From RHLJ01 sp965601955 (GTDB taxonomy: Bacteria; Bacteroidota; Rhodothermia; Balneolales; Balneolaceae), in contig OZ271855.1 of NCBI GenBank assembly GCA_965601955.1, forward strand, positions 2,790,001 to 2,854,000: a DNA stretch of 64,000 nucleotides. The letters run 5' to 3'. This document shows, piece by piece, positions 40,670 to 49,461 of the stretch (positions within the stretch are counted from its first letter, which is position 1; every line of letters begins with the position of its first letter). The notes under the pieces are model-generated. The model made no database searches. It saw only the letters and a list, made by a program, of their open reading frames with translations, and had not been told where the DNA came from. Position numbers and translations under genes: made by a program.

Positions 40670-40845
40670 AATTAAGTTATTTGGTGAAAAATTTTATAGG
40701 GTAAAGATATGCAGGTATGGTATAGTTAAGCTGAATGGTTGCAACCAGTATTCGAAGCTTCGCGCGTCTGCACTCTTTTTGAATCCATTAACTTGCAAAT
40801 ATACGAATTTGCGGATTCAATATTTTAAATTTCCTCGCATCAATA

Positions 40846-42015
40846 TTAATTCTTTTTGAAGAATGAGCGCCCCGGAAAGTTCTCTTCAATATTGAAATAA
40901 GAAGCTATCGAAACCGCCACATCTGCAAAGCTCTCCCTTGTCCCCAGGTTTTCCTCTTCTGCATTTTCTTTTGGGTATACCAATACAGGCACAAATTCAC
41001 GGGAATGATCAGTGCTTGTCGAACAAGGATCATTGCCGTGATCACCAGTTATGATTAGAAGATCATCTTCTTTTACTTTTGCCAGAATATCAGGCAGAGC
41101 TTTATCAAATTCTTCCAGGCTTCTCGCGTAACCTTCGGGATCGAGGCGGTGTCCAAATAACTGATCAGTATCTATCAGGTTGATGAAGATAAAGGTATTC
41201 TGCACCTCACCCATCACCCTTTGGAGCACCTCTATCCCCTGCGCGTTATTCTTTGTACGCTCAAATTTGGAGAAGCCTTTTTCTGCAAAGAGATCAATCA
41301 CTTTACCAATGGAATAGATCTCGATGCCAGCATTGAACAGACTTTGAACGATGTTATTTTCAGGAGGAATTGCAGAGAAATCATGCCGCTGATCAGATAG
41401 TCGTTCAAAAGCACCGGGATTTCCCGTAAAAGGCCGTGCAATTACCCTACCCACTTCATGCTCCATCACACAAACCCTCTCCCTGGCAAACTCACACCAC
41501 TCGTATAATTTCGATACAGGAGTTATGTCGTCATGGGTTGCTACCTGGAAGACACTATCTGCAGAGGTGTACACTATGGGAAAACCTGTAGCCAGATGCT
41601 CTTCTCCAAAATCACGGATGACATCGGTTCCTGAATAAGGCAGGTTACACAGTGCCTTTTCAACTCCAATTCCATCGCAAAAAGCTTTCAACACTTCTTC
41701 CGGGAATCCATTAGGATACGTAGGGAAAGGCTTTTCCAGTTGAACTCCGGCAATTTCCCAATGTCCGGTTGTAGAATCCTTCCCCCCGGATACTTCTCTC
41801 ATTTTCCCATAGGCAGCACTTGGATTCTTTTCTTCAGGAATTGAAGCCAGTGGGATAATATTCCCAATGCCCATTTTAGAAAGATTAGGTAGCTGCACCT
41901 TCGTGTGCTCAGAAACATTACCCAGCGTATTCATACCCTCATCATTATAAAGATGGGCATCTTCCTGGGCCCCTACTCCAAGCCCATCAATAATTATGAG
42001 GTAACAGTTGCCCAT
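40846..42015 (-). CDS. deoB: Phosphopentomutase DeoB
   Basis: 389 aa. Interconverts (deoxy)ribose 1- and 5-phosphates in nucleoside salvage. Alkaline-phosphatase-superfamily metal sites are visible: LIIIDGLGVGAQEDA at the N-terminus, GGKDSTTGHWEIAGV (nucleophile Thr region) and ITGDHGNDPCSTSTDHSRE. The family cap domain lies between. Its ATG overlaps the stop of the GAF-domain gene by 1 nt (TGATG), so expression is coupled to that regulator-like protein. Confidence 0.96.
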   Translation of the reverse strand: MGNCYLIIIDGLGVGAQEDAHLYNDEGMNTLGNVSEHTKVQLPNLSKMGIGNIIPLASIPEEKNPSAAYGKMREVSGGKDSTTGHWEIAGVQLEKPFPTYPNGFPEEVLKAFCDGIGVEKALCNLPYSGTDVIRDFGEEHLATGFPIVYTSADSVFQVATHDDITPVSKLYEWCEFARERVCVMEHEVGRVIARPFTGNPGAFERLSDQRHDFSAIPPENNIVQSLFNAGIEIYSIGKVIDLFAEKGFSKFERTKNNAQGIEVLQRVMGEVQNTFIFINLIDTDQLFGHRLDPEGYARSLEEFDKALPDILAKVKEDDLLIITGDHGNDPCSTSTDHSREFVPVLVYPKENAEEENLGTRESFADVAVSIASYFNIEENFPGRSFFKKN

Positions 42016-43478
42016 CAGGCTTCAAAAAGCTCTAACTCTTCGTTTCGAACCACTTCACTAAGTGCTTTTTTAGCTTTAGTAAGTACCTGGTACGCATTAG
42101 TATCTTCCGCAACTAATTTGGTGAAGCCCGCTTTGAATGAGACATCTAATGTTTCTCCATTGGATAACTTAAGGCCATGGGCAAGCTTTGTTTTTACCGA
42201 ATCCATCCAGGTATTTACGGCATCCTCAGAATCGCTTTGAATGACAAACCCATATACATAATCCGAATTATACCCGATAAAACCAGGTACATCATGTTGG
42301 GCTGGGTTTAGGAAAGAGACAAAATCTTTCTGAATCTTTATTAGATCTTCAAGTCGATACTTAGTTCGGATGGATGAAAGTTCGTGAGGAGAAACTAACC
42401 CAAACCAGGTATGTTTACTTTTTCCTGAACGAACTTTTTGAAGTTCATTACCCAGACTTGCTTCCCATAGTTCTGTCATGTAAGCTCCGAACTTCTGAGT
42501 GAACAGCTCTTCGGCCATTCCTGATTTCTTTACCACTGATTGAATGGAAAGAGCAGCTACGCGTGCAAGATTAACCAGCTTATGCTTGGTAGATTCTTTG
42601 TAAGTAAGAGGATCAGAGTCATAGGTAACTACTACAGCCTGTCTTCGATCATGAATCATGATTGGTATTGCAAGACTCGCCCCTTCCGTCCTTTTTTCCT
42701 TGCTTGAAATAATCCTGGGGTTGTTATTGAAATGCATATTGAAAACTGGTGTGCCCTTTTCAATGGCTTCATAAGCCACACTCTTGTCCTCCATTTCCAA
42801 ACCAATCAAGGGAGAGTTTTTTGCAAATTTAGAAGTGAGCACTAAACTCCATGCGTCCATGCCAGGGCAGATCAAACAAGCTCCTCCATTAGGAAGATAG
42901 AGCTGCATTTCATCGAGCATTTTGTTTAACAAATCTACACGGTGCAATCTATAATCAAGTGCACTTAAAGACTCTTCGTATTCTTCCCATTCTTTTTGTT
43001 GTTCGTGCAGGTCAACAATTTCAAGATAGGTATCCAGCACATTGACCAGGGCATTGTTGTAAGCAAACACCTGATCATTGATTGTCTGGAGGTTTACATC
43101 TTTCTCCGTCTCTAGTACGGTAATAGCTACCGTTTCTCCTTTATTGATAAAAGGAATGAGAACCATATTCTTCGCAGCAACAAAGTCAAAATAGTGAGCT
43201 AGTTTCCCTTTAGGGATATCTTCACCAATTACCAGCTTCGTAACCTCTTTTAGTTCTTTGTAATCATCCAGGAAATGTTGCTCAAATGCTAAGCGGTCCT
43301 GGAACATTACATTAGGAAGGTTGGTGCTGTTGCTTTCCCACACAAACTGTTGGCGGGCATGATTTACCCAGCACATGTAAGCGAGCTCAACACGGGTAGA
43401 AGTTCGTAACAGATGCACAAGATCTGCCATGATCTGTTTAAACTCCCGCAAAGCTTTTTCTTGTCGATCCAGACTCAT
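42015..43478 (-). CDS. GAF-domain protein with degenerate GGDEF-like C-terminus
   Basis: 487 aa, soluble. Two GAF-like domains appear at about 15-160 and 195-320 (CLICPGMDAWSLVLTSKF, ASLAIPIMIHDRRQAVVVTYDSDP). The last ~120 residues (SDYVYGFVIQSDSEDAVNTW ... VSFKAGFTKLVAE ... AYQVLTKAKKALSEV) follow the second half of a GGDEF domain, but the GG(D/E)EF signature is replaced (GYNSDYVYGF), so it is unlikely to make c-di-GMP. It may be a ligand-sensing or scaffold protein. The tight coupling to deoB is notable. Domain calls are by pattern. Confidence 0.65.
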   Translation of the reverse strand: MSLDRQEKALREFKQIMADLVHLLRTSTRVELAYMCWVNHARQQFVWESNSTNLPNVMFQDRLAFEQHFLDDYKELKEVTKLVIGEDIPKGKLAHYFDFVAAKNMVLIPFINKGETVAITVLETEKDVNLQTINDQVFAYNNALVNVLDTYLEIVDLHEQQKEWEEYEESLSALDYRLHRVDLLNKMLDEMQLYLPNGGACLICPGMDAWSLVLTSKFAKNSPLIGLEMEDKSVAYEAIEKGTPVFNMHFNNNPRIISSKEKRTEGASLAIPIMIHDRRQAVVVTYDSDPLTYKESTKHKLVNLARVAALSIQSVVKKSGMAEELFTQKFGAYMTELWEASLGNELQKVRSGKSKHTWFGLVSPHELSSIRTKYRLEDLIKIQKDFVSFLNPAQHDVPGFIGYNSDYVYGFVIQSDSEDAVNTWMDSVKTKLAHGLKLSNGETLDVSFKAGFTKLVAEDTNAYQVLTKAKKALSEVVRNEELELFEA

Positions 43479-43606
43479 GTCCTATCTAAATAACTCCTTG
43501 TTAAAAGCCTAAAAATTTGACGCAATATCGAACTTTTTGATCGAAATTGCCCATCCTTAAATCATTGCCTTAATTTGTAGTTGCAAACCAGATATAGCAA
43601 TGCAAT

Positions 43607-45403
43607 TTAAATCTCTTCGCTAAGTTCTTCCGCCTCAATAATCATAGCCTCAAAAGCCTGTAAACCCTTATCCCAGAATGAAGAATCCCGGATATCAAGC
43701 CCCATTTTTGCTACTAAATCATGGGGCCATTCAGATCCACCTGCACTAAGTAATTCCAAATATTTGTCAGCAAACCCTTCTGGTCTCTGCGTGTACTCTT
43801 CATATAAAGCGAGAACAAGCAATTCACCAAATGCATAAGCATATACATAACCAGGAGTATGCAAAAAGTGAGGAATGTAGCACCACCAAATTCCATACTC
43901 TTCAGTCAAAGAAACGGAGTCTCCATATAATGCTTTTTGCTGTTCCATCCACAGTTCGGAGAACCTTTCAGTTGTTAATTCCCCCTCTTCCCTGCGGGCT
44001 GTATGCATAGCGTTCTCGAACCTGTTCATTGAGATTTGCCTAAATACTGTGGCAATAGTGTCATCAATTTTACCAATTAAAAGAGCAAGCTTTTCTTTTG
44101 GGGTATTTAACCCAGCTAATAGTTTTTGAAAAACCAGCATCTCACCGAATACGGAAGCTGTTTCAGCTGTGGTGAGCGGAGTGCCAGCTTGCAAAGGCCC
44201 TTGTTGACGGGATAAATATTGATGTACACCATGCCCGAGTTCGTGAGCCAGAGTCTGAACATCTCTGATTTTCCCATCAAAATTCATGAAAACATAAGGG
44301 TGCACAGAAGGTACTGTACTAGCTGAGTATGCTCCACCGCGCTTACCCGGCTTGATTGCTGCATCAATCCAGTTTTTGTGGAAAAAATGTCCGGCAATCT
44401 CCCCCATTTGTGGATGAAAGGTTGAATATGAATCCAGCACCATCTCCTTTGCTTCTTCCCACGATATGGTTGCTTCATTCTTAATCATTGGGGCATAACG
44501 ATCATAGTCTCTCATCTCCTCTAAACCAAGCAGCTTCTTCTTAAGGCGATAATATCTTTGTACCAGCTCGTACTTTGAAGTGACCGAGCTAATCAACGAA
44601 TCAACGGTTTGATCATCCGTTTCATTAGACAGATTTCGAGAGGTGATCCAGCTTGGATAGCTGCGAAGCTTATCTGTAGTAGATTTATCAGCTAACAGGG
44701 TATTAAAAACAAAGGTAAGCGGGTGAGACAATTCATTGAACTTTTTAGTCAGGGAAGCATGAGCCCTAGTTCGAAGTTCTCTATCACTATCATGAAGCTT
44801 GCTTAATACTTCCTGTTCAGAATACTCCTCTCCATCTAACTCGAATTTGGCCCTACCAAGTGTTTCATCAAAAAAACGAACCCAGGCACTTCTTCCTGTT
44901 ACCGATTTGGCAGATAGAATTTGTTCCTGTTCTTCTTTGAGCACATGTACCTTATATCTCCTGGATGATTCCAGGTAGTGCTTATAAAACGCTAACTCAG
45001 GGGCATCAATTATTTTTTGAGCATCTTCCTCTGGTATTTGAAGCCATTCAACTTCCAGAAATACCAGCTTTTGGCTCAGTTCTGATCCAAGTTCGTTCGA
45101 TTCCTGTACCAGTTTTCCATATTCAGAATTGGTGGTATCTGTACTCCATTGCAGATATGCGAATGAACCAATTTTACCCCCTTTATCTTGTAATGACTCA
45201 TAATCCTGGAGCATTTCTTTAAACTCTTCAACTGCTAACTGCGCTATCCTTCCTTTGTATTTCGAAGCAAATCCTTCGGCTTCTTTAAGAAGGTTTTCTT
45301 TATCTGATTTTAGCTTTGGGTCATTACCTGATGCATATAAATCGGAGAGATCCCAATGAATATTTTCTGCTCCGTTTTCTTGCTTCGTTTTTAATTCGCT
45401 CAT
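43607..45403 (-). CDS. pepF: Oligoendopeptidase F (M3 family)
   Basis: 598 aa, the normal length for PepF. The catalytic zinc motif is HELGHGVHQYLS at about residue 389, with the downstream Glu ~25 residues later in TTAETASVFGEM. The N-terminal M3 oligopeptidase region begins HWDLSDLYASGNDPKLKSD. No signal peptide, so cytoplasmic. It trims oligopeptides of about 7-17 residues. It stands alone between intergenic regions. Confidence 0.95.
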   Translation of the reverse strand: MSELKTKQENGAENIHWDLSDLYASGNDPKLKSDKENLLKEAEGFASKYKGRIAQLAVEEFKEMLQDYESLQDKGGKIGSFAYLQWSTDTTNSEYGKLVQESNELGSELSQKLVFLEVEWLQIPEEDAQKIIDAPELAFYKHYLESSRRYKVHVLKEEQEQILSAKSVTGRSAWVRFFDETLGRAKFELDGEEYSEQEVLSKLHDSDRELRTRAHASLTKKFNELSHPLTFVFNTLLADKSTTDKLRSYPSWITSRNLSNETDDQTVDSLISSVTSKYELVQRYYRLKKKLLGLEEMRDYDRYAPMIKNEATISWEEAKEMVLDSYSTFHPQMGEIAGHFFHKNWIDAAIKPGKRGGAYSASTVPSVHPYVFMNFDGKIRDVQTLAHELGHGVHQYLSRQQGPLQAGTPLTTAETASVFGEMLVFQKLLAGLNTPKEKLALLIGKIDDTIATVFRQISMNRFENAMHTARREEGELTTERFSELWMEQQKALYGDSVSLTEEYGIWWCYIPHFLHTPGYVYAYAFGELLVLALYEEYTQRPEGFADKYLELLSAGGSEWPHDLVAKMGLDIRDSSFWDKGLQAFEAMIIEAEELSEEI

Positions 45404-45642
45404 TCTTGATGTTTGGGTGTTAGATTTGCGGGAATATAAATGTTGTTGAAGCTGATATAAATAAAGAATTGTAAAGGTGATTATTGCTTTTATCTATGCG
45501 CGAATGTTTCGTTTTTTAATCCTCTTCTCCTTACCTTTAAAGTTAATTTGAAAAGGGCTTTTTCGATCAGAAATGAACCTTTTTTTAATTGAATTCATTA
45601 TCCATTCAGAGATTTAAATAATTTCAACGAAGTCAACATCCT

Positions 45643-48600
45643 TTGAAATCACTTGAAGCCATTTTTGGGCCCAATTCAGCGCTGGTAGAGGAACTTTATA
45701 TACAGTATAAAAATCAATCCGATTCTGTTCCTGCTCACTGGAAAACATACTTTGACGAACTAGACGGAGTTACTCCCCAGGAAACTGCCCCAACTACTGA
45801 AACAGCACCTGCTCCGGCAACTAATGGAGCTACTGTTACACAGCAACATGAAGTAAAAGAAGAGAAGAAGACCTCTGAGCCTCCTAAAGGAGCCGAGTTA
45901 GAAAGAATAAAGGGAGTTGCTACCAGGATCGTTGAAAACATGGATCAAAGCCTGGAAGTGCCAACAGCAACTTCACTTCGAGTGCTTCCAGTAAAGATGA
46001 TGGTAGAAGACAGAACCATCATTAACCGACATCTGGTCAAAAGAAATGAACCTAAGGCTTCATTTACCCACTTTATTTGCTGGGCGATTATAAAAGCATT
46101 GAAAGAGTTTCCAACGCTGAATCATACCTATCATTTCAATGGCAAGGAGCATTACCGGGTAGTACCCGAGCAGGTTAATCTTGGAGTAGCTGTTGACCTT
46201 CCAAACAAAGATGGCTCCAGAAACCTGGTTGTTCCAAATATTAAAGGCGTTGATAAGATGAACTTCAAAGAGTTCCTCTATGCCTTTGCTGACCTGGTAA
46301 GCAGAGCTCGTAAGGGAAAACTTCAGATTGATGATTTCCAGGGGACCACAATCAGTATTACCAATCCTGGAACTATCGGTACTGTTTCGTCGGTACCACG
46401 ATTGATGCAAGGCCAAGGCGCTATTATTGCTACGGGAGCCATTGATTATCCAGCTGAATACCAAAATATGTCTCGGGAAGTATTAAATCAGCTTGGTATC
46501 AGTAAGGTTATGACTATGACCTGTACGTATGATCACCGCATCATCCAGGGGGCTGAATCCGGATCATTTCTCCAGAAAATACACCAGTTATTGAGTGGTA
46601 AGTCTGATTTCTATGAATCTATCTTTGCCGACTTGGAGATTCCTTATGATCCTATTCCGTATGGTGAGGATAATTATTCTGCACTATTTGCAGGAGCTGG
46701 GAATACATTAGCACAAGATAAACGTGCTATTGGTGTTTGGCGATTGATTACCATGTACCGGCTACGTGGACATGTATTGGCCAACCTCGACCCTCTTGAA
46801 AAAGAACCCGGGCATACACCTGAACTCGACTTGGAATACTATGGGCTCTCTCTCTGGGATTTAGATCGCGAGTTTTATTGTGGTGGACTTGGAGGAATGG
46901 AAAAAGCTCCGCTAAGAGTGATAATAAAATTACTAAGAGATACTTATTGCGAGCATATTGGTGCTGAATACATGCACCTGCTTGACCTTAACGAGCGAAG
47001 ATGGCTTCGTGAACGCATGGAGTCTACTGGCAATGAACCAGATTTAACTATTGAGGATAAAAAACAGATACTCCATAAGTTGAATCAGGCCATGGCCTTC
47101 GAGGAATTTCTTCATAAAAAATATATTGGCCATAAGCGTTTCTCATTAGAAGGAAATGACACACTCATTCCAATGATTCACTTCTTACTTGAAGAAGCTG
47201 GTGATGCCGATATAGAAAAAATATTTATGGGTATGGCTCATCGTGGGCGACTGAATATTCTCGTTAATATTATGAATAAGCCCTATCACAGGGTGTTTGC
47301 AGAATTTGAGGGCAACGTTGATCCTGATTCAATTCAAGGTTCTGGAGACGTGAAATATCACCTTGGTGCAAAAGGAAAGCATAAGTCTCAAAGCGGTAAG
47401 GAAGTTGAAATTGAGTTGATGCCTAATCCGAGCCATCTCGAAGCAGTAAACCCAGTTGTGGAAGGGGCTGCCAGAGCCATGCAAGATCATCATGAGTCTG
47501 AGGAAGCAGGAAAGAAAATTCTACCCGTGCTAATGCATGGTGATGCTGCTTTTGCCGGTCAGGGTGTTGTTGCTGAAACGTTGAATATGTCTCAGCTAGA
47601 AGGATATAAAACTGGTGGTACTATTCATATCATTATCAACAACCAAATTGGTTTTACAACTTTACCTAAAGACGGACGATCAACAGAGTATGCTTCTGAT
47701 CTGGCCAAATTAATCCTCGCCCCTATTTTCCATATCAATGGAGACCGGCCTGAAGCCGCTGTTCATGCTATCAAAATGGCTTTAGAATATCGTCAGAAAT
47801 TCGGAAAGGATGTCATCATTGACCTTATTGGTTACCGTAAGCATGGACATAATGAAGGTGATGAGCCTGCGTTTACTCAGCCAGGTATGTATAAGGAAAT
47901 CAACGATCATAACACGGTAAGAGACCTTTACACCACGCACCTTGTTAAGAACGAGGAGTTATCTGAAGCCGAAACTGAAGAAATCTTTAAAGAGTTTGAT
48001 AACCTCTTACAGGCAGCTTTTGAGGATGCAAAAAAATCCCCAAATGTAGAGGTAACCACTGCATTATTTGACCGTTCAGAAACTCCACAGACGAAGCGGC
48101 CTAAATTTCCTGATACTACCTATTCGAAGGAAGATTTGAATGATATCGCGATTAAGCTGAATACGGTCCCTAAAGACTTTGACGCCAATCCGAAGTTACT
48201 TCGTCAGCTTGCAAAACGAGCCGATATTGTTCAAAACGAAGAGAAAAAAATTGATTGGGGATTTGCCGAAGCCCTGGCTTTTGGCTCCCTGCTCAAATCA
48301 GGTAAGAATGTTCGAATCACAGGACAAGATGTGGAAAGAGGGACCTTTGCACACCGTCATGCAGTATTACATGGTACCGAAACTAATCAGACATTTACTC
48401 CTCTTAACCACCTTCAGGAAGAACAAGGTATCTTTCATATCCACAATAGCTTATTGAGCGAATATGCTGCCCTTGGTTTCGAATTTGGATATAGTGCACA
48501 GCAAAAAGATGCACTGGTAGTTTGGGAAGCACAATTCGGTGATTTTGCAAACGGAGCCCAGATTATTATCGATCAATTCCTCTCTTCGAGTGAAGCAAAG

Positions 48601-49269
48601 TGGGGGCAGACAACTTCCTTAGTACTCAATCTCCCCCATGGATACGAAGGTCAGGGACCGGAGCATTCTTCGGCACGGCTTGAACGATTCCTTCAACTTT
48701 GCGCGGAAGATAATATGCATGTCATGAATTTGACTACCCCTGCTCAGTATTACCATATGCTGCGTAAACAAGCATTGCAGGAGCAGAAAAAACCGGTAGT
48801 GCTTATGACACCAAAGAGCTTGCTTCGTCATCCGCTTGCTACTTCAACTACAGATGAACTTACGGATGGAAAATTCATGCCTTTCATTCAGGACCATGAA
48901 GTGTCTGCCAATGCAAAAAGATTGGTCATCTGTTCTGGAAAAGTATACTACGACTTATTGAAGTACAGACAAGAACAGGGCATTGAAGATGTAGCCATAG
49001 CCCGACTTGAACAATTCTATCCATTCCCTGATAAAGATGTAAAGGATTACCTGAAGTCACTTAAGAGTGTAAAGGAAGTAGTATGGTGCCAGGAAGAACC
49101 CAAAAACATGGGTGCCTGGTTCTTTGTTGCCTCCCGGTTCAGTGAGCTTCTTGCATCAGGTCAAAAACTGAGCTACGCAGGCCGTCAGGCATCAGCTTCA
49201 CCAGCTGCAGGGCAGAAAAAAGTTCATGATGCGGAACAACTTAAGTTGATTGAAGAAGCGTTAAAGTAA
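45643..49269 (+). CDS. sucA/kgd: Multifunctional 2-oxoglutarate dehydrogenase (fused E2 catalytic + E1)
   Basis: 1208 aa from a TTG start. The N-terminal E1 tag SLEAIFGPNSALVEELYIQY is followed by a Pro/Ala/Thr linker, an E2 acyltransferase domain (about 95-325; catalytic DHRIIQGAESG) without a lipoyl domain, then the full E1 decarboxylase: GMAHRGRLNILVNIMNKP, the thiamine-diphosphate site HGDAAFAGQGVVAETLN ... INNQIGFTT, RKHGHNEGDEPAFTQP, and the transketolase-like C-terminal part. This architecture is best known from actinobacterial OdhA/Kgd. It needs a separate lipoylated E2/E3, not in this window. Role: 2-oxoglutarate to succinyl-CoA in the TCA cycle. Confidence 0.93.
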   Translation: MKSLEAIFGPNSALVEELYIQYKNQSDSVPAHWKTYFDELDGVTPQETAPTTETAPAPATNGATVTQQHEVKEEKKTSEPPKGAELERIKGVATRIVENMDQSLEVPTATSLRVLPVKMMVEDRTIINRHLVKRNEPKASFTHFICWAIIKALKEFPTLNHTYHFNGKEHYRVVPEQVNLGVAVDLPNKDGSRNLVVPNIKGVDKMNFKEFLYAFADLVSRARKGKLQIDDFQGTTISITNPGTIGTVSSVPRLMQGQGAIIATGAIDYPAEYQNMSREVLNQLGISKVMTMTCTYDHRIIQGAESGSFLQKIHQLLSGKSDFYESIFADLEIPYDPIPYGEDNYSALFAGAGNTLAQDKRAIGVWRLITMYRLRGHVLANLDPLEKEPGHTPELDLEYYGLSLWDLDREFYCGGLGGMEKAPLRVIIKLLRDTYCEHIGAEYMHLLDLNERRWLRERMESTGNEPDLTIEDKKQILHKLNQAMAFEEFLHKKYIGHKRFSLEGNDTLIPMIHFLLEEAGDADIEKIFMGMAHRGRLNILVNIMNKPYHRVFAEFEGNVDPDSIQGSGDVKYHLGAKGKHKSQSGKEVEIELMPNPSHLEAVNPVVEGAARAMQDHHESEEAGKKILPVLMHGDAAFAGQGVVAETLNMSQLEGYKTGGTIHIIINNQIGFTTLPKDGRSTEYASDLAKLILAPIFHINGDRPEAAVHAIKMALEYRQKFGKDVIIDLIGYRKHGHNEGDEPAFTQPGMYKEINDHNTVRDLYTTHLVKNEELSEAETEEIFKEFDNLLQAAFEDAKKSPNVEVTTALFDRSETPQTKRPKFPDTTYSKEDLNDIAIKLNTVPKDFDANPKLLRQLAKRADIVQNEEKKIDWGFAEALAFGSLLKSGKNVRITGQDVERGTFAHRHAVLHGTETNQTFTPLNHLQEEQGIFHIHNSLLSEYAALGFEFGYSAQQKDALVVWEAQFGDFANGAQIIIDQFLSSSEAKWGQTTSLVLNLPHGYEGQGPEHSSARLERFLQLCAEDNMHVMNLTTPAQYYHMLRKQALQEQKKPVVLMTPKSLLRHPLATSTTDELTDGKFMPFIQDHEVSANAKRLVICSGKVYYDLLKYRQEQGIEDVAIARLEQFYPFPDKDVKDYLKSLKSVKEVVWCQEEPKNMGAWFFVASRFSELLASGQKLSYAGRQASASPAAGQKKVHDAEQLKLIEEALK

Positions 49270-49461
49270 TTCGAACCTCAAACACTGAACCTCGAATCAA
49301 GAACTTCGAAGTTTAACCTTTTGATGTTTTGTGTTTCCCGTTGGGTTTATTTCAGGTGTACAACGGGTGAACATCCCCAAAAAGCCATAGACAAACGGTG
49401 AACGGCACCGTATCAATTCTGCATGTGAATTACTTTTGAGTAATTAAACGCTAATCAAATC

